DNA of 64,000 bases from an uncultured Pseudomonas sp. GTDB taxonomy: Bacteria; Pseudomonadota; Gammaproteobacteria; Pseudomonadales; Pseudomonadaceae. The stretch spans positions 1 to 64,000 of the forward strand of contig NZ_CAJYVE010000008.1 in the NCBI RefSeq assembly GCF_913777995.1, given 5' to 3'. Under the pieces are notes generated by a model, which saw only the letters and a list, made by a program, of their open reading frames with translations, did no database searches and had not been told where the DNA came from. The position numbers were made by a program, and so were the translations under genes. How positions within the stretch are numbered: position 1 is the stretch's first letter; each line of letters opens with the position of its first letter. Below, in pieces: positions 14,912-27,363 of this stretch.

Positions 14912-14986
14912 GGGCTGGCCCCGCTCTTGCTCGATGATCGATGCCGTCAGGCGTCGGTCGTCTAGCGAAGAGGGCGGGTGCCTGCC

Positions 14987-15015
14987 TTGACTGGGGGCGG
15001 GATCCTCTTTAGACT
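14987..15015 (+). promoter_or_regulatory. Promoter of the str operon
   Basis: TTGACT, 17-base spacer, TAGACT, 90 bases before rpsL and in the gap after rpoC. Confidence 0.7.
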
Positions 15016-15032
15016 CTTGTACCCCTAAATTT

Positions 15033-15053
15033 GGCAGGGCCTAACGCCCTGTC
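15033..15053 (+). promoter_or_regulatory. Hairpin in the str operon leader
   Basis: GGCAGGGC pairs with GCCCTGTC (one G-T pair) over a five-base loop, about 12 bases after the predicted start site; ATTTGCTTTCTT follows. It could be an attenuator or a stability element. Confidence 0.5.
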
Positions 15054-15105
15054 ATTTGCTTTCTTGCAGGCAATAGCGTCTGCAAGTCAACAGTGGAGCT
15101 AGTAG

Positions 15106-15483
15106 ATGGCAACTATCAACCAGCTGGTACGTCAGCCGCGCAAGCGTATCGTCGAGAAATCCGACGTTCCTGCGCTGCAGAACTGCCCGCAACGTCGTGG
15201 CGTGTGCACTCGCGTGTACACCACTACGCCGAAAAAACCTAACTCGGCACTGCGTAAAGTATGCCGTGTGCGTCTGACCAACGGTTTCGAGGTTTCCTCG
15301 TACATCGGTGGTGAAGGCCACAACCTGCAAGAGCACAGCGTGGTTCTGATCCGTGGCGGTCGTGTAAAAGACTTGCCAGGTGTTCGTTACCACACCGTTC
15401 GCGGTTCTCTGGATACTTCCGGCGTCAAGGGTCGTAACCAGGGCCGTTCGAAATACGGTACCAAGAAGCCTAAGAAGGCCTGA
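15106..15483 (+). CDS. rpsL: 30S ribosomal protein S12
   Basis: Decoding-centre protein. [10 protein letters not shown] has Lys43 and GGRVKDLPG has the second loop Lys, so the classical streptomycin-resistance positions are wild type. First gene of the str operon. Confidence 0.98.
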   Translation: MATINQLVRQPRKRIVEKSDVPALQNCPQRRGVCTRVYTTTPKKPNSALRKVCRVRLTNGFEVSSYIGGEGHNLQEHSVVLIRGGRVKDLPGVRYHTVRGSLDTSGVKGRNQGRSKYGTKKPKKA

Positions 15484-15607
15484 TTGGCTTTCGCTTCTGA
15501 CTGAATTTGCTTTTTTCTATTTTTTTGAGTCGATAAGAGTAAGGTCGGGCAAATTCCTCCGGAATGCTTGTCCCGGGCTAACCTGAAGACCGTTTGAGGG
15601 CTTATCC

Positions 15608-16078
15608 ATGCCAAGAAGACGCGTAGCAGCAAAACGCGAGATCCTTGACGATCCGAAATACGGAAGCCAAATCCTGGCGAAGTTCATGAACCACGTGATG
15701 GAAAGCGGCAAGAAAGCCGTTGCCGAACGTATCGTTTATGGCGCGCTGGACAAGGTTAAAGAGCGCAAGAACAGCGACCCCCTGGAAATCTTCGAGAAAG
15801 CTCTCGACGCCATCGCTCCGCTGGTCGAAGTGAAGTCGCGCCGTGTTGGTGGTGCGACCTACCAGGTTCCTGTCGAAGTTCGTCCGTCCCGCCGTAACGC
15901 GCTGGCAATGCGCTGGCTGGTAGACTTCGCCCGCAAGCGCGGCGAGAAGTCCATGGCGCTGCGCCTGGCTGGCGAGCTGCTGGATGCTGCCGAAGGCAAA
16001 GGTGCTGCTGTGAAGAAGCGTGAAGACGTTCACCGTATGGCCGAAGCCAACAAGGCTTTCTCGCACTACCGCTTCTAA
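15608..16078 (+). CDS. rpsG: 30S ribosomal protein S7
   Basis: 156 aa; primary 16S rRNA binder that nucleates the 30S head and in E. coli represses the str operon. [12 protein letters not shown] start and C-terminal [17 protein letters not shown]. The 124-base gap from rpsL has a T-rich stretch but no clear hairpin. Confidence 0.98.
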   Translation: MPRRRVAAKREILDDPKYGSQILAKFMNHVMESGKKAVAERIVYGALDKVKERKNSDPLEIFEKALDAIAPLVEVKSRRVGGATYQVPVEVRPSRRNALAMRWLVDFARKRGEKSMALRLAGELLDAAEGKGAAVKKREDVHRMAEANKAFSHYRF

Positions 16079-16108
16079 TTTCGGCTTCAATCTTTTTGCG
16101 AGGGCTTT

Positions 16109-18238
16109 ATGGCTCGTACTACTGCAATCAACCGCTACCGTAACATTGGTATCTGTGCTCACGTTGACGCGGGCAAGACCACCACTACCGAGCGGATCCT
16201 GTACTACACAGGCCTGAGCCACAAGATCGGCGAAGTTCACGACGGCGCCGCGACCACCGACTGGATGGTGCAAGAGCAGGAGCGGGGTATCACCATTACC
16301 TCCGCTGCGATCACCACCTTCTGGAAAGGTTCTCGTGGTCAGTATGACAACTACCGCGTAAACGTCATCGATACCCCCGGCCACGTTGACTTCACCATTG
16401 AAGTTGAGCGTTCGCTGCGCGTACTCGACGGCGCGGTCGTTGTGTTCTGCGGCACCTCCGGTGTCGAGCCTCAGTCTGAAACCGTATGGCGTCAGGCGAA
16501 CAAGTACAACGTTCCACGTATCGTCTACGTGAACAAGATGGACCGTGCTGGCGCTGACTTCATGCGCGTTGTCGGTCAGATCAAGAACCGTCTGGGTCAC
16601 ACCCCGGTTCCGATCCAGATCGCCATCGGTTCGGAAGAAAACTTCGCTGGTCAGGTCGACCTGATCAAGATGAAGGCCATCTACTGGAACGAAGACGACA
16701 AGGGCACCACCTATCGTGAGGAAGAAATTCCTGCCGAGCTGGTTGCTGCTGCCGAAGAGTGGCGCTCCAACATGGTTGAAGCGGCTGCCGAGTCCAGCGA
16801 AGAGCTGATGAACAAGTACCTTGAAGAAGGTGAACTGACTGCGGAAGAGATCAAGGCTGGTCTGCGTGCGCGCACCCTGGCTGGTGAAATCGTTCCTGCG
16901 GTTTGCGGTTCTTCCTTCAAGAACAAGGGCGTTCCTCTGGTTCTCGACGCGGTCATCGACTTCCTGCCTGCTCCAACCGAGATCGCTGCGATTCAGGGCG
17001 TCCACCCGGACAGCACTGACGACAACGAGATCCACGACGAGCGTCATGCAGATGACAACGAGCCGTTCTCGGCTCTGGCGTTCAAGATCGCTACCGACCC
17101 ATTCGTGGGTACTCTGACTTTCGTGCGCGTCTACTCGGGCTTCCTGAGCTCCGGTGACTCCGTGATCAACTCGGTCAAGGGCAAGAAAGAGCGCGTTGGT
17201 CGTATGGTGCAGATGCACGCGAACCAGCGTGAAGAGATCAAGGAAGTACGCGCTGGTGACATCGCGGCCCTGATCGGTATGAAGGATGTGACCACTGGTG
17301 ACACCCTGTGCGACATCGAGAAGCCAATCATCCTCGAGCGTATGGACTTCCCAGAGCCTGTGATTTCGGTTGCTGTAGAGCCGAAGACCAAGGCTGACCA
17401 GGAGAAGATGGGTATCGCTCTGGGCAAACTGGCCCAGGAAGACCCTTCGTTCCGCGTCAAGACCGACGAAGAGACCGGTCAGACCATCATCTCCGGTATG
17501 GGTGAGCTGCACCTGGACATTCTCGTTGACCGCATGAAGCGCGAGTTCAACGTAGAAGCCAACATCGGTAAGCCGCAGGTTTCCTACCGTGAAACCATCA
17601 CCAAGGACGCTGTCGAGATCGAAGGCAAGTTCGTTCGTCAGTCCGGTGGTCGCGGTCAGTTCGGTCACTGCTGGATTCGCTTCTCGACTCCGGACGTGGA
17701 CGACAAGGGCAACATCACCGAAGGTCTGGTCTTCACCAACGAAGTCGTTGGCGGTGTGGTTCCGAAGGAATACATCCCTGCGATCCAGAAGGGTATCGAA
17801 GAGCAGATGAAGAACGGCGTCGTTGCCGGCTATCCGCTGATCGGCCTGAAGGCTACCGTGTTCGATGGTTCCTACCACGACGTCGACTCCAACGAGATGG
17901 CGTTCAAGATCGCTGCTTCCATGGCGACCAAGCAACTGGCCCAGAAGGGCGGTGGTAAGGTGCTTGAGCCGATCATGAAGGTCGAGGTGGTGACCCCTGA
18001 GGACTACATGGGTGACGTGATGGGTGACCTGAACCGTCGTCGTGGTCTGATCCAGGGTATGGAAGACTCGGTCTCCGGCAAGGTTATCCGTGCTGAAGTG
18101 CCGCTCGGAGAAATGTTCGGTTATGCGACCGACGTTCGTTCCATGTCTCAGGGTCGCGCGAGCTACTCCATGGAATTCTCCAAATACGCTGAAGCTCCGT
18201 CGAACATCGTCGAAGCACTCGTCAAAAAACAAGGTTGA
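16109..18238 (+). CDS. fusA: Elongation factor G
   Basis: 709 aa translocase GTPase. G1 [16 protein letters not shown]3 DTPGHVDFT and G4 NKMDRAGAD are present, then domains II-V ending in the EF-G C-terminal fold. Third gene of the str operon, 30 bases after rpsG. Confidence 0.98.
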   Translation: MARTTAINRYRNIGICAHVDAGKTTTTERILYYTGLSHKIGEVHDGAATTDWMVQEQERGITITSAAITTFWKGSRGQYDNYRVNVIDTPGHVDFTIEVERSLRVLDGAVVVFCGTSGVEPQSETVWRQANKYNVPRIVYVNKMDRAGADFMRVVGQIKNRLGHTPVPIQIAIGSEENFAGQVDLIKMKAIYWNEDDKGTTYREEEIPAELVAAAEEWRSNMVEAAAESSEELMNKYLEEGELTAEEIKAGLRARTLAGEIVPAVCGSSFKNKGVPLVLDAVIDFLPAPTEIAAIQGVHPDSTDDNEIHDERHADDNEPFSALAFKIATDPFVGTLTFVRVYSGFLSSGDSVINSVKGKKERVGRMVQMHANQREEIKEVRAGDIAALIGMKDVTTGDTLCDIEKPIILERMDFPEPVISVAVEPKTKADQEKMGIALGKLAQEDPSFRVKTDEETGQTIISGMGELHLDILVDRMKREFNVEANIGKPQVSYRETITKDAVEIEGKFVRQSGGRGQFGHCWIRFSTPDVDDKGNITEGLVFTNEVVGGVVPKEYIPAIQKGIEEQMKNGVVAGYPLIGLKATVFDGSYHDVDSNEMAFKIAASMATKQLAQKGGGKVLEPIMKVEVVTPEDYMGDVMGDLNRRRGLIQGMEDSVSGKVIRAEVPLGEMFGYATDVRSMSQGRASYSMEFSKYAEAPSNIVEALVKKQG

Positions 18239-18270
18239 TTCAACCCCCTTTAGGCTAGGAGTTCACTGTC

Positions 18271-19464
<1,194 letters not shown>

Positions 19465-19479
19465 TCCGCGATCGATTTG

Positions 19480-19509
19480 AAAAGCCCCCGCCCTGCGGGG
19501 GCTTTTTTA
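19480..19509 (+). terminator. Terminator of the str operon
   Basis: AAAAGCCCCCGC/GCGGGGGCTTTTTT hairpin 16 bases after the tuf stop. Confidence 0.92.
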
Positions 19510-19514
19510 TTGGG

Positions 19515-19543
19515 TTGACACTACCCTGGGGCATCTATAGAAT
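19515..19543 (+). promoter_or_regulatory. Promoter of the S10 operon
   Basis: TTGACA, 17-base spacer, TAGAAT, immediately after the str terminator and 62 bases before rpsJ. Confidence 0.8.
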
Positions 19544-19604
19544 TGCGCCTCCTTTTAACGGGCGTATTGCGCTCGGTGGGATAGCAATCGGAGTCTGGAA
19601 TCCA

Positions 19605-19916
19605 ATGCAAAATCAGCAAATCCGTATCAGGTTGAAGGCTTTTGACCATCGCCTGATCGACCAATCAACCCAGGAAATCGTGGAAACCGCGAAGCGTACT
19701 GGGGCACAGGTGCGTGGTCCTATTCCACTGCCTACCCGCAAAGAGCGGTTCACCGTTCTGGTTTCCCCGCACGTCAACAAAGACGCGCGTGACCAGTACG
19801 AGATCCGTACTCATAAGCGTGTTCTGGACATCGTCCAGCCAACGGATAAAACCGTTGACGCGCTGATGAAGCTCGACCTTGCGGCCGGCGTGGAAGTACA
19901 GATCAGCCTCGGCTAA
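19605..19916 (+). CDS. rpsJ: 30S ribosomal protein S10 / NusE
   Basis: 103 aa; ribosomal head protein and antitermination factor (binds NusB and NusG). The ATG at 19605 gives the standard N terminus ([19 protein letters not shown]); upstream in-frame codons overlap the promoter. First gene of the S10 operon. Confidence 0.98.
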
Positions 19917-19997
19917 GACTCGGGTCTTGGTCGTGTAACGCTCTGAAATGGGCGGCCATAGCGGGTGAAAGCCCCGTACACTCATGAGGTTTACAAC

Positions 19998-20633
19998 ATG
20001 ACTATTGGTGTAGTCGGTCGTAAGTGCGGCATGACCCGCATTTTCACCGAAGAAGGTGTCTCCATTCCGGTCACGGTCATCGAGATCGAGCCGAATCGCG
20101 TCACTCAGTTCAAAACCGAAGAAACCGATGGCTATCGTGCAGTGCAAGTCACTGTCGGTGAGCGTCGTGCTTCGCGCGTGACCGCTGCTCAAGCGGGTCA
20201 CTTCGCCAAGGCGAACGTTGCTGCAGGTCGTACCGTCCTGGAATTCCGTCTTGAAGAAGGCGAATACAAGGCTGGCGATCTGATCAATGCCGAAATCTTC
20301 GCTGCTGGTCAACTGGTCGATGTGACCGGTCAGTCCAAAGGTAAGGGTTTCGCGGGTACTATCAAGCGCTGGAACTTCCGCGGCCAAGATAATACCCACG
20401 GCAACTCCGTCTCCCACCGCGTCCCAGGCTCTATCGGCCAGTGCCAGACTCCTGGTCGTGTATTCAAGGGCAAGAAAATGTCCGGTCATATGGGCGCTGA
20501 GCGCGTGACCGTGCAATCCCTTGAAGTAGTGCGCGTGGACGCTGAACGCAATCTGTTGTTGGTCAAGGGCGCTGTTCCTGGCGCTACTGGCGGCAACCTG
20601 GTTGTACGTCCAGCAGCCAAGGCTCGCGGTTAA
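19998..20633 (+). CDS. rplC: 50S ribosomal protein L3
   Basis: 211 aa; early assembly protein near the peptidyl transferase centre. Start at 19998 ([16 protein letters not shown]); [18 protein letters not shown] and the [23 protein letters not shown] loop are conserved, including the Gln methylated in E. coli L3. Confidence 0.98.
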   Translation: MTIGVVGRKCGMTRIFTEEGVSIPVTVIEIEPNRVTQFKTEETDGYRAVQVTVGERRASRVTAAQAGHFAKANVAAGRTVLEFRLEEGEYKAGDLINAEIFAAGQLVDVTGQSKGKGFAGTIKRWNFRGQDNTHGNSVSHRVPGSIGQCQTPGRVFKGKKMSGHMGAERVTVQSLEVVRVDAERNLLLVKGAVPGATGGNLVVRPAAKARG

Positions 20634-20645
20634 GGGGAAGCTGAC

Positions 20646-21248
20646 ATGCAATTAAACGTAAATGACGCTCAAGCCATCGAAGTTTCCGAACTGACATTTG
20701 GCGGCGAATTCAACGAGACCCTGGTGCACCAGGCAGTCGTGGCCTACATGGCTGGCGGCCGTCAGGGCAGCAAGCAGCAGAAGAGCCGTTCCGACGTTGC
20801 TGGTGGCGGTAAGCGCCCATGGCGTCAGAAAGGTACTGGCCGCGCTCGTGCCGGTACTATCCGTAGCCCACTGTGGCGCGGCGGTGGTACCACCTTCGCT
20901 GCTCGTCCTCAGGATCACTCCCAGAAGCTCAACAAGAAGATGTATCGCGCTGCACTGCGCTCCATCCTCGCTGAGCTGGTTCGTACCGACCGTCTGGTCG
21001 TGGTTCAGGACTTCGCTGTCGAAGCGCCGAAAACCAAAGACCTGCTGGGTAAACTGAATGGTCTGGGCCTGACCGACGTGCTGATCGTTTCCGACGCCGT
21101 TGACCAGAATCTGTACCTGGCTGCTCGCAACCTGCCGCACGTCGACGTACGTGACGTCCAGGGTTCCGATCCGGTCAGTCTGATCGCCTACGACAAGGTT
21201 CTTATCACCGTGTCGGCCGTGAAGAAATTCGAGGAGCTGCTGGGATGA
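20646..21248 (+). CDS. rplD: 50S ribosomal protein L4
   Basis: 200 aa; lines the exit tunnel and in enterobacteria attenuates the S10 operon. The extended loop [20 protein letters not shown] is intact. Overlaps rplW by 4 bases (ATGA). Confidence 0.98.
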   Translation: MQLNVNDAQAIEVSELTFGGEFNETLVHQAVVAYMAGGRQGSKQQKSRSDVAGGGKRPWRQKGTGRARAGTIRSPLWRGGGTTFAARPQDHSQKLNKKMYRAALRSILAELVRTDRLVVVQDFAVEAPKTKDLLGKLNGLGLTDVLIVSDAVDQNLYLAARNLPHVDVRDVQGSDPVSLIAYDKVLITVSAVKKFEELLG

Positions 21249-21544
21249 ACCAGGAACGCGTATTTAAAGTTCTGCTTGGCCCGCACGTATCCGAGAAGGC
21301 CACAGTTCTGGCTGACAAGAAAGGTCAGTTCGTTTTCAAAGTTGCCACCGACGCAACCAAGCTGGAAATCAAGAAGGCCGTTGAGGCTCTGTTCAGCGTG
21401 AAAGTAGAACGCGTCACTACCCTGAACGTTCTGGGTAAGACTAAGCGTACTGCTCGCGGTCTGGGCAAGCGCAATGACTGGAAGAAGGCAGTTATCTCCC
21501 TTCAGCCAGGCCAAGATCTCGATTTCAGCAGCAGTGCTGAGTAA
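21245..21544 (+). CDS. rplW: 50S ribosomal protein L23
   Basis: 99 aa; tunnel-exit protein that docks trigger factor and [23 protein letters not shown] start; starts inside the rplD stop. Confidence 0.98.
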   Translation: MNQERVFKVLLGPHVSEKATVLADKKGQFVFKVATDATKLEIKKAVEALFSVKVERVTTLNVLGKTKRTARGLGKRNDWKKAVISLQPGQDLDFSSSAE

Positions 21545-21558
21545 GGAAGGGGTGCATC

Positions 21559-22383
21559 ATGGCAATCGTTAAATGCAAACCGACTTCCCCTGGCCGCCGT
21601 TTTGTGGTCAAGGTGGTCAACCAGGGGCTGCACAAAGGCGCTCCTCACGCACCGCTGCTCGAGAAGAAATCGAAGTCTGGTGGTCGTAACAACAATGGCC
21701 GCATCACTACTCGTCACGTTGGTGGTGGTCATAAGCAGCATTACCGTCTGGTCGACTTCCGTCGCAACGACAAGGATGGCATCGCTGCCATCGTCGAGCG
21801 TATCGAATACGACCCGAACCGTACTGCTCACATCGCCCTGCTGCGTTATGCAGATGGCGAGCGTCGCTACATCATCGCCCCTAAAGGCGTGAGCGCTGGC
21901 GACCAGCTGATCTCCGGTGCTCTGGCCCCTATTAAGGCCGGTAACACCCTGCAGCTGCGCAACATCCCTGTTGGTAGCACCGTACACGCTATCGAACTGA
22001 AGCCTGGCAAAGGTGCCCAGATCGCTCGCTCCGCTGGCGCTTCCGCCCAGCTGGTCGCTCGTGAAGGCGTCTACGTGACTCTGCGTCTGCGCTCCGGCGA
22101 AATGCGCAAAGTCCTGGCCGAGTGCCGCGCGACCCTGGGTGAAGTCTCGAACTCCGAGCACAGCCTGCGTTCGCTGGGTAAAGCTGGTGCCAAGCGCTGG
22201 CGTGGCGTTCGCCCAACCGTTCGTGGTGTTGCCATGAACCCGGTTGACCACCCACACGGTGGTGGTGAAGGTCGTACCTCCGGTGGTCGTCATCCGGTAT
22301 CGCCATGGGGCTTCCCAACCAAGGGTGCCAAAACCCGTGGTAATAAGCGTACCGACAAAATGATCGTCCGTCGTCGCAAGTAA
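21559..22383 (+). CDS. rplB: 50S ribosomal protein L2
   Basis: 274 aa; primary 23S binder needed for peptidyl transfer and subunit association. [20 protein letters not shown] start and the catalytic-region motif [19 protein letters not shown]. Confidence 0.98.
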   Translation: MAIVKCKPTSPGRRFVVKVVNQGLHKGAPHAPLLEKKSKSGGRNNNGRITTRHVGGGHKQHYRLVDFRRNDKDGIAAIVERIEYDPNRTAHIALLRYADGERRYIIAPKGVSAGDQLISGALAPIKAGNTLQLRNIPVGSTVHAIELKPGKGAQIARSAGASAQLVAREGVYVTLRLRSGEMRKVLAECRATLGEVSNSEHSLRSLGKAGAKRWRGVRPTVRGVAMNPVDHPHGGGEGRTSGGRHPVSPWGFPTKGAKTRGNKRTDKMIVRRRK

Positions 22384-22399
22384 ATAGAGGGATACGACA

Positions 22400-22675
22400 G
22401 TGCCACGTTCTCTGAAAAAAGGTCCTTTTATTGATCTTCACCTACTGAAGAAGATCGAAGTGGCGGCGGAAAAGAACGATCGCAAACCAGTTAAGACCTG
22501 GTCTCGTCGTTCGATGATCCTGCCACAAATGGTCGGTCTGACCATCGCTGTACACAACGGCCGTCAACACGTACCGGTTCTGGTAAGTGAAGACATGGTC
22601 GGCCATAAACTGGGCGAGTTTGCCGGTACCCGTACTTATCGCGGGCACGTGGCAGACAAGAAAGCCAAGCGTTAA
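22400..22675 (+). CDS. rpsS: 30S ribosomal protein S19
   Basis: 91 aa, GTG start. [17 protein letters not shown] and [16 protein letters not shown] are S19 signatures; head protein near the A site. Confidence 0.98.
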   Translation: MPRSLKKGPFIDLHLLKKIEVAAEKNDRKPVKTWSRRSMILPQMVGLTIAVHNGRQHVPVLVSEDMVGHKLGEFAGTRTYRGHVADKKAKR

Positions 22676-22688
22676 GGGGTAAGGAACG

Positions 22689-23021
22689 ATGGAAGTAGCC
22701 GCTAAGTTGTCGGGCGCTCGAATCTCCGCCCAGAAAGCCCGCTTGGTCGCCGACCAGATCCGCGGGAAGAAGGTGGGCGAAGCGCTCAACCTGCTGGCTT
22801 TCAGCAGTAAGAAAGCCGCCGAGATCCTGAAAAAAGTGCTGGAGTCGGCCGTAGCCAACGCCGAGCATAACGAAGGCGCAGACGTTGATGACCTGAAGGT
22901 CTCCACCGTTTTCGTCAACGAAGGGCGTTCGCTGAAGCGCATCATGCCACGTGCCAAAGGCCGTGCTGATCGCATCGTCAAGCGGTCTTGCCATATCACT
23001 GTCAAGGTTGCTGACAAGTAA
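22689..23021 (+). CDS. rplV: 50S ribosomal protein L22
   Basis: 110 aa; its beta-hairpin reaches into the exit tunnel constriction next to L4. The hairpin tip and the [11 protein letters not shown] segment are conserved. Confidence 0.98.
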   Translation: MEVAAKLSGARISAQKARLVADQIRGKKVGEALNLLAFSSKKAAEILKKVLESAVANAEHNEGADVDDLKVSTVFVNEGRSLKRIMPRAKGRADRIVKRSCHITVKVADK

Positions 23022-23034
23022 CGGAGTCGAAGAG

Positions 23035-23721
23035 ATGGGTCAGAAAGTACATCCCATTGGCATTCGCCTGGGAATCGTCAAGGAGCACACCTCCGTCTGG
23101 TACGCAGACGGCAGCACTTACGCAGACTACCTGCTGGCAGATCTGCGAGTGCGTGAGTACCTCCAGGACAAACTAAAAAGCGCGTCCGTTAGCCGTATCG
23201 ATATCCATCGTCCGGCTCAGACAGCACGCATCACCATCCACACCGCTCGTCCCGGCATCGTGATCGGCAAGAAAGGTGAAGATGTTGAAAAACTGCGTCA
23301 GGACCTGACCAAGCAAATGGGTGTGCCTGTGCACATCAATATCGAAGAGATCCGCAAGCCGGAGCTCGACGGTATGCTGGTTGCCCAGAGCGTAGCTCAG
23401 CAGCTGGAGCGTCGTGTCATGTTCCGTCGCGCCATGAAGCGCGCCGTACAGAACGCCATCCGCATCGGTGCCAAAGGCATCAAGATCCAGGTGAGCGGTC
23501 GTCTCGGTGGTGCTGAAATCGCACGTACTGAATGGTATCGCGAAGGTCGTGTGCCTCTGCACACCCTGCGTGCCGACATTGACTATGCCACTTACGAAGC
23601 GCACACCACCTACGGTGTGATCGGTGTCAAGGTTTGGATCTTCAAAGGCGAAGTGATTGGTGGTCGCCAGGAAGAGCTGAAGCCTCAAGCGCCAGCGCCT
23701 CGTAAAAAAGCTGCCAAGTAA
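23035..23721 (+). CDS. rpsC: 30S ribosomal protein S3
   Basis: 228 aa from the ATG at 23035 ([14 protein letters not shown]). The KH domain has the GxxG-type [15 protein letters not shown]; it forms part of the mRNA entry channel. An earlier in-frame start at 22951 lies inside rplV and is rejected. Confidence 0.98.
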   Translation: MGQKVHPIGIRLGIVKEHTSVWYADGSTYADYLLADLRVREYLQDKLKSASVSRIDIHRPAQTARITIHTARPGIVIGKKGEDVEKLRQDLTKQMGVPVHINIEEIRKPELDGMLVAQSVAQQLERRVMFRRAMKRAVQNAIRIGAKGIKIQVSGRLGGAEIARTEWYREGRVPLHTLRADIDYATYEAHTTYGVIGVKVWIFKGEVIGGRQEELKPQAPAPRKKAAK

Positions 23722-23733
23722 GGGGTACGCCAA

Positions 23734-24147
23734 ATGTTGCAACCAAAGCGTACGAAGTTCCGCAAGCAAATGACCGGCCACAACCGTGGTCTGGCTCTGC
23801 GCGGTAGCAAGGTCAGCTTCGGCGAGTTCGCGCTGAAAGCTGTTTCCCGCGGTCGTCTCACCGCTCGTCAGATCGAGTCGGCACGTCGTGCCCTGACCCG
23901 TCACGTAAAACGTGGCGGCAAGATCTGGATCCGTGTGTTCCCGGACAAGCCGGTTACCAAGAAGCCTCTCGAAGTGCGGATGGGTAAAGGTAAGGGTTCG
24001 GTTGAATACTGGGTTGCTCAGATCCAGCCAGGCAAAGTCCTGTACGAGATCGAGGGTGTTTCTGAAGAGCTGGCGCGTGAGGCTTTTGCCCTGGCTGCTG
24101 CGAAGCTGCCACTCGCCACCTCCTTTGTTAAGCGGACGGTGATGTGA
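23734..24147 (+). CDS. rplP: 50S ribosomal protein L16
   Basis: 137 aa; near the A-site tRNA elbow. [19 protein letters not shown] start and [14 protein letters not shown]. The stop overlaps the rpmC ATG (TGATG). Confidence 0.98.
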
Positions 24148-24338
24148 TGAAAGCGAATGAACTTCGTGAAAAATCAGCACAGCAGCTGAACGAGCAACTG
24201 CTCGGCCTGCTGCGCGACCAGTTCAATCTGCGCATGCAGAAAGCAACTGGCCAGTTGGGGCAGTCGCACCTGCTCTCGCAAGTTAAGCGTGACATCGCTC
24301 GCGTGAAAACTGTGCTCAACCAGCAGGCAGGTAAGTGA
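24147..24338 (+). CDS. rpmC: 50S ribosomal protein L29
   Basis: 63 aa helical hairpin at the tunnel exit ([19 protein letters not shown]). The ATG at 24147 overlaps the rplP stop; a GTG at 24144 is also in frame. Confidence 0.96.
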
Positions 24339-24340
24339 TC

Positions 24341-24607
24341 ATGGCTGAAGCTGAAAAAACCGTCCGCACGCTGACTGGCCGTGTCGTCAGCGACAAAATG
24401 GACAAGACCATCACCGTACTGATCGAGCGTCGCGTAAAGCACCCGATCTACGGTAAATACGTTAAGCGTTCGACTAAGCTGCACGCGCATGACGAAACCA
24501 ACCAGTGCCATATCGGCGACAAGGTCACCATTCGTGAGACCCGTCCGGTAGCCAAGACCAAGTCCTGGGCCCTGGTTGAAATCGTCGAACGCGCTGTGGA
24601 AGTCTAA
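24341..24607 (+). CDS. rpsQ: 30S ribosomal protein S17
   Basis: 88 aa OB-fold protein ([20 protein letters not shown]). The ATG at 24341 is preferred over the in-frame GTG at 24335, since it gives the family N terminus [10 protein letters not shown]. Confidence 0.97.
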   Translation: MAEAEKTVRTLTGRVVSDKMDKTITVLIERRVKHPIYGKYVKRSTKLHAHDETNQCHIGDKVTIRETRPVAKTKSWALVEIVERAVEV

Positions 24608-24630
24608 GGGCTAGGGGTCGGAGAAATTTT

Positions 24631-24999
24631 ATGATTCAGACTCAATCCATGCTCGATGTGGCCGATAACAGCGGCGCTCGCCGCGTTATGTGCATCAAGG
24701 TGCTGGGTGGCTCCCATCGTCGTTACGCTGGTATCGGTGACATCATCAAAGTAACCGTCAAAGAAGCCATTCCTCGCGGCAAAGTGAAGAAAGGCCAGGT
24801 GATGACTGCTGTGGTAGTCCGCACCCGTCACGGCGTTCGCCGTGCAGACGGTTCGATCATTCGCTTCGATGGTAACGCTGCTGTTCTGCTGAACAACAAG
24901 CAAGAGCCGATCGGCACCCGTATCTTCGGGCCAGTGACTCGTGAACTTCGCGGTGAGAAGTTCATGAAGATCGTCTCGCTCGCCCCTGAAGTGCTGTAA
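24631..24999 (+). CDS. rplN: 50S ribosomal protein L14
   Basis: 122 aa; subunit-interface protein ([20 protein letters not shown]). Conventional first gene of the spc operon; only 23 bases from rpsQ and without a visible terminator, so S10 and spc probably run on. Confidence 0.98.
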   Translation: MIQTQSMLDVADNSGARRVMCIKVLGGSHRRYAGIGDIIKVTVKEAIPRGKVKKGQVMTAVVVRTRHGVRRADGSIIRFDGNAAVLLNNKQEPIGTRIFGPVTRELRGEKFMKIVSLAPEVL

Positions 25000-25010
25000 G
25001 GAGATCCGAC

Positions 25011-25325
25011 ATGCAAAAGATTCGTCGTGACGACGAGATCATCGTGATCGCCGGCAAAGACAAAGGCAAGCGCGGTAAGGTGCTGAAGGTTCTCGCTGAC
25101 AACCGTGTGGTTGTCGGTGGCGTGAACCTGGTGAAGCGTCATACCAAGCCGAACCCGATGTCGGGCGTTCAGGGCGGTATCGTCGAGAAAGAAGCGCCTC
25201 TGCACGCTTCCAACGTCGCCATTTTCAACAGCGAAACCAACAAGGCTGATCGCGTTGGCTTCAAAGTAGAAGACGGCAAAAAAATTCGTGTCTTCAAGTC
25301 GACCCAAAAAGCGGTTGATGCTTGA
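25011..25325 (+). CDS. rplX: 50S ribosomal protein L24
   Basis: 104 aa; assembly initiator with a KOW motif ([18 protein letters not shown]). Confidence 0.98.
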   Translation: MQKIRRDDEIIVIAGKDKGKRGKVLKVLADNRVVVGGVNLVKRHTKPNPMSGVQGGIVEKEAPLHASNVAIFNSETNKADRVGFKVEDGKKIRVFKSTQKAVDA

Positions 25326-25345
25326 ACACTGCTAGGTAGAAGACC

Positions 25346-25885
25346 ATGGCACGACTGAAAGAGATTTATCGGAAGGAAATCGCTCCGAAGCTTAAGGAAG
25401 AACTTAAGCTGGCGAACGTGATGGAAGTTCCGCGCGTTACCAAAATCACCCTGAACATGGGTCTGGGCGAAGCGATCGGTGACAAGAAAGTCATCGAGCA
25501 CGCTGTTGCCGACCTGGAAAAGATCACTGGTCAAAAGCCAGTCGTGACTTTCGCTCGCAAGTCCATCGCGGGTTTCAAGGTTCGTGAAGGTTGGCCGATC
25601 GGCGTCAAGGTAACCCTGCGCCGCGATCGTATGTACGAATTCCTGGATCGTCTGCTGTCGATCTCCCTGCCTCGGGTTCGCGACTTCCGCGGCCTGAATG
25701 CCAAGTCCTTCGATGGTCGTGGCAACTACAGCATGGGCGTGAAAGAGCAGATCATCTTCCCGGAAATCGATTACGACAAGATCGATGCTCTGCGCGGTCT
25801 GGACATCACCCTGACCACCACTGCCAAGAACGACGAGCAAGGCCGCGCACTGCTGCGTGCGTTCAAGTTCCCGTTCCGTAACTGA
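25346..25885 (+). CDS. rplE: 50S ribosomal protein L5
   Basis: 179 aa; binds 5S rRNA and bridges to the 30S head. Signature [15 protein letters not shown] and [17 protein letters not shown]. Confidence 0.98.
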   Translation: MARLKEIYRKEIAPKLKEELKLANVMEVPRVTKITLNMGLGEAIGDKKVIEHAVADLEKITGQKPVVTFARKSIAGFKVREGWPIGVKVTLRRDRMYEFLDRLLSISLPRVRDFRGLNAKSFDGRGNYSMGVKEQIIFPEIDYDKIDALRGLDITLTTTAKNDEQGRALLRAFKFPFRN

Positions 25886-25899
25886 TTGGAGTCAGGATT

Positions 25900-26205
25900 A
25901 TGGCCAAGAAGAGCATGAAGAACCGTGAGCTGAAGCGTCAGCTCACCGTTGCCAAGTACGCCAAGAAGCGTGCAGAGCTGAAAGCGATCATCGTGGATCT
26001 GAACGCAAGTCCAGAAGCCCGTTGGGAAGCAAGCGTAGCCCTGCAGAAGCAACCACGTGACGCCAGCGCCTCGCGCCTGCGTAACCGTTGCCGCCTGACT
26101 GGCCGTCCGCACGGCGTTTACCGCAAGTTCGGCCTCGGCCGTAACAAGCTGCGTGAAGCTGCCATGCGCGGTGACGTGCCAGGTCTGGTCAAGGCCAGCT
26201 GGTAA
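25900..26205 (+). CDS. rpsN: 30S ribosomal protein S14, zinc-free long form
   Basis: 101 aa. It has a single Cys and lacks the CxxC...CxxC zinc knuckle, so it is the long C-minus S14 type. [28 protein letters not shown] is the rRNA-binding core. A terminator and new promoter follow, separating it from rpsH. Confidence 0.97.
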   Translation: MAKKSMKNRELKRQLTVAKYAKKRAELKAIIVDLNASPEARWEASVALQKQPRDASASRLRNRCRLTGRPHGVYRKFGLGRNKLREAAMRGDVPGLVKASW

Positions 26206-26266
26206 TCCCTCTCGTCTCGCGGCGTCGGCGGTGAATACCACCGGTCGCTGCGAAGCCCGAGACACG

Positions 26267-26290
26267 ATCAAGCCCCTTTTGGGGCTTGAT
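26267..26290 (+). terminator. Hairpin terminator/attenuator between rpsN and rpsH
   Basis: Perfect 10-bp stem ATCAAGCCCC/GGGGCTTGAT with a TTTT loop; the following bases (TCGTTT) are only weakly T-rich. Its 3' arm runs into the -35 of the next promoter. Confidence 0.65.
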
Positions 26291-26314
26291 TCGTTTCTGG
26301 CGTACGTCTAGAAT
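26286..26314 (+). promoter_or_regulatory. Internal spc operon promoter before rpsH
   Basis: TTGATT, 17-base spacer, TAGAAT, about 100 bases before rpsH. The -35 is shared with the 3' arm of the preceding hairpin. Confidence 0.7.
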
Positions 26315-26413
26315 TGCCGGCTCGCCTGAGCCCGTGGTTTTTGTGCCCGGAGTTGCTCGGCGACATGCTGTAGCCGAAAGGCTAATTTTTTTTGTATCAG
26401 GAGCGTCTAGCCC

Positions 26414-26806
26414 ATGAGTATGCAGGACCCGTTAGCGGACATGCTAACTCGTATCCGTAATGCCCAGATGGCTGAAAAGCCCGTTGTGAGCATGCCATCC
26501 TCCAAGCTGAAGGTGGCTGTAGCCAAAGTTCTGAAAGACGAAGGCTACATTGCGGGTTATCAGGTCAGCAGTGAAGTCAAACCTTCGCTGTCCATTGAGC
26601 TGAAATATTTCGAAGGCCGTCCGGTCATCGAAGAAGTCAAACGCGTCAGCCGTCCAGGCCTGCGTCAATACAAGTCCTCCGATGATCTGCCAAAAGTACG
26701 TGGCGGCCTCGGTGTGTCTATCGTCTCCACCAACAAAGGTGTGATGACTGATCGTGCTGCACGCGCTGCCGGTGTTGGCGGCGAAGTGCTCTGCACTGTG
26801 TTCTAA
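26414..26806 (+). CDS. rpsH: 30S ribosomal protein S8
   Basis: 130 aa; central-domain 16S binder and, in E. coli, translational repressor of spc. [18 protein letters not shown] start and [20 protein letters not shown] end. It opens a second spc transcription unit here. Confidence 0.98.
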   Translation: MSMQDPLADMLTRIRNAQMAEKPVVSMPSSKLKVAVAKVLKDEGYIAGYQVSSEVKPSLSIELKYFEGRPVIEEVKRVSRPGLRQYKSSDDLPKVRGGLGVSIVSTNKGVMTDRAARAAGVGGEVLCTVF

Positions 26807-26819
26807 GGGGGGATAAGCA

Positions 26820-27353
26820 ATGTCTCGCGTAGCTAAGAACCCCGTTAAGCTGCCATCCGGCGTCGAAGTCAAACTCGCTGGTCAGCTGCTTTCCGTCAAG
26901 GGCGCCAAGGGCACCCTGGAACTGAATGTCCACTCGTCCGTTGAGGTCGTTGAAGAAGCCGGTGAGCTGCGTTTCGCTGCTCGCAATGGCGATCAACAGA
27001 CTCGCGCAATGGCCGGTACCACCCGTGCACTGGTCAACAACATGGTCCAGGGCGTCAGCCAAGGCTTCGAGCGTAAGCTGCAGCTGGTCGGTGTTGGTTA
27101 CAAGGCTCAGGTCAAAGGCACCGTCCTGAACCTGGCGCTTGGCTTCTCGCACCCAGTGGATTACGAACTGCCGAAAGGCATCACCGCTGAGACCCCTAGC
27201 CAGACCGATATCCTGATTCGTGGTATCGACAAGCAGCTGGTTGGTCAGGTGGCCGCTGAGATCCGCGACTTCCGCCGTCCTGAGCCGTACAAAGGCAAAG
27301 GTGTGCGTTACGCGGACGAAGTCGTCCGTCGTAAAGAAGCCAAGAAGAAGTAG
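26820..27353 (+). CDS. rplF: 50S ribosomal protein L6
   Basis: 177 aa; near the sarcin-ricin loop. [19 protein letters not shown] start; C-terminal [16 protein letters not shown]. Confidence 0.98.
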   Translation: MSRVAKNPVKLPSGVEVKLAGQLLSVKGAKGTLELNVHSSVEVVEEAGELRFAARNGDQQTRAMAGTTRALVNNMVQGVSQGFERKLQLVGVGYKAQVKGTVLNLALGFSHPVDYELPKGITAETPSQTDILIRGIDKQLVGQVAAEIRDFRRPEPYKGKGVRYADEVVRRKEAKKK

Positions 27354-27363
27354 GGCATAGCAA

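Noticed and set aside
15602..18232. 876-aa open frame antisense to rpsG-fusA
   Set aside because: Crosses two genuine genes on the other strand and has no family features.
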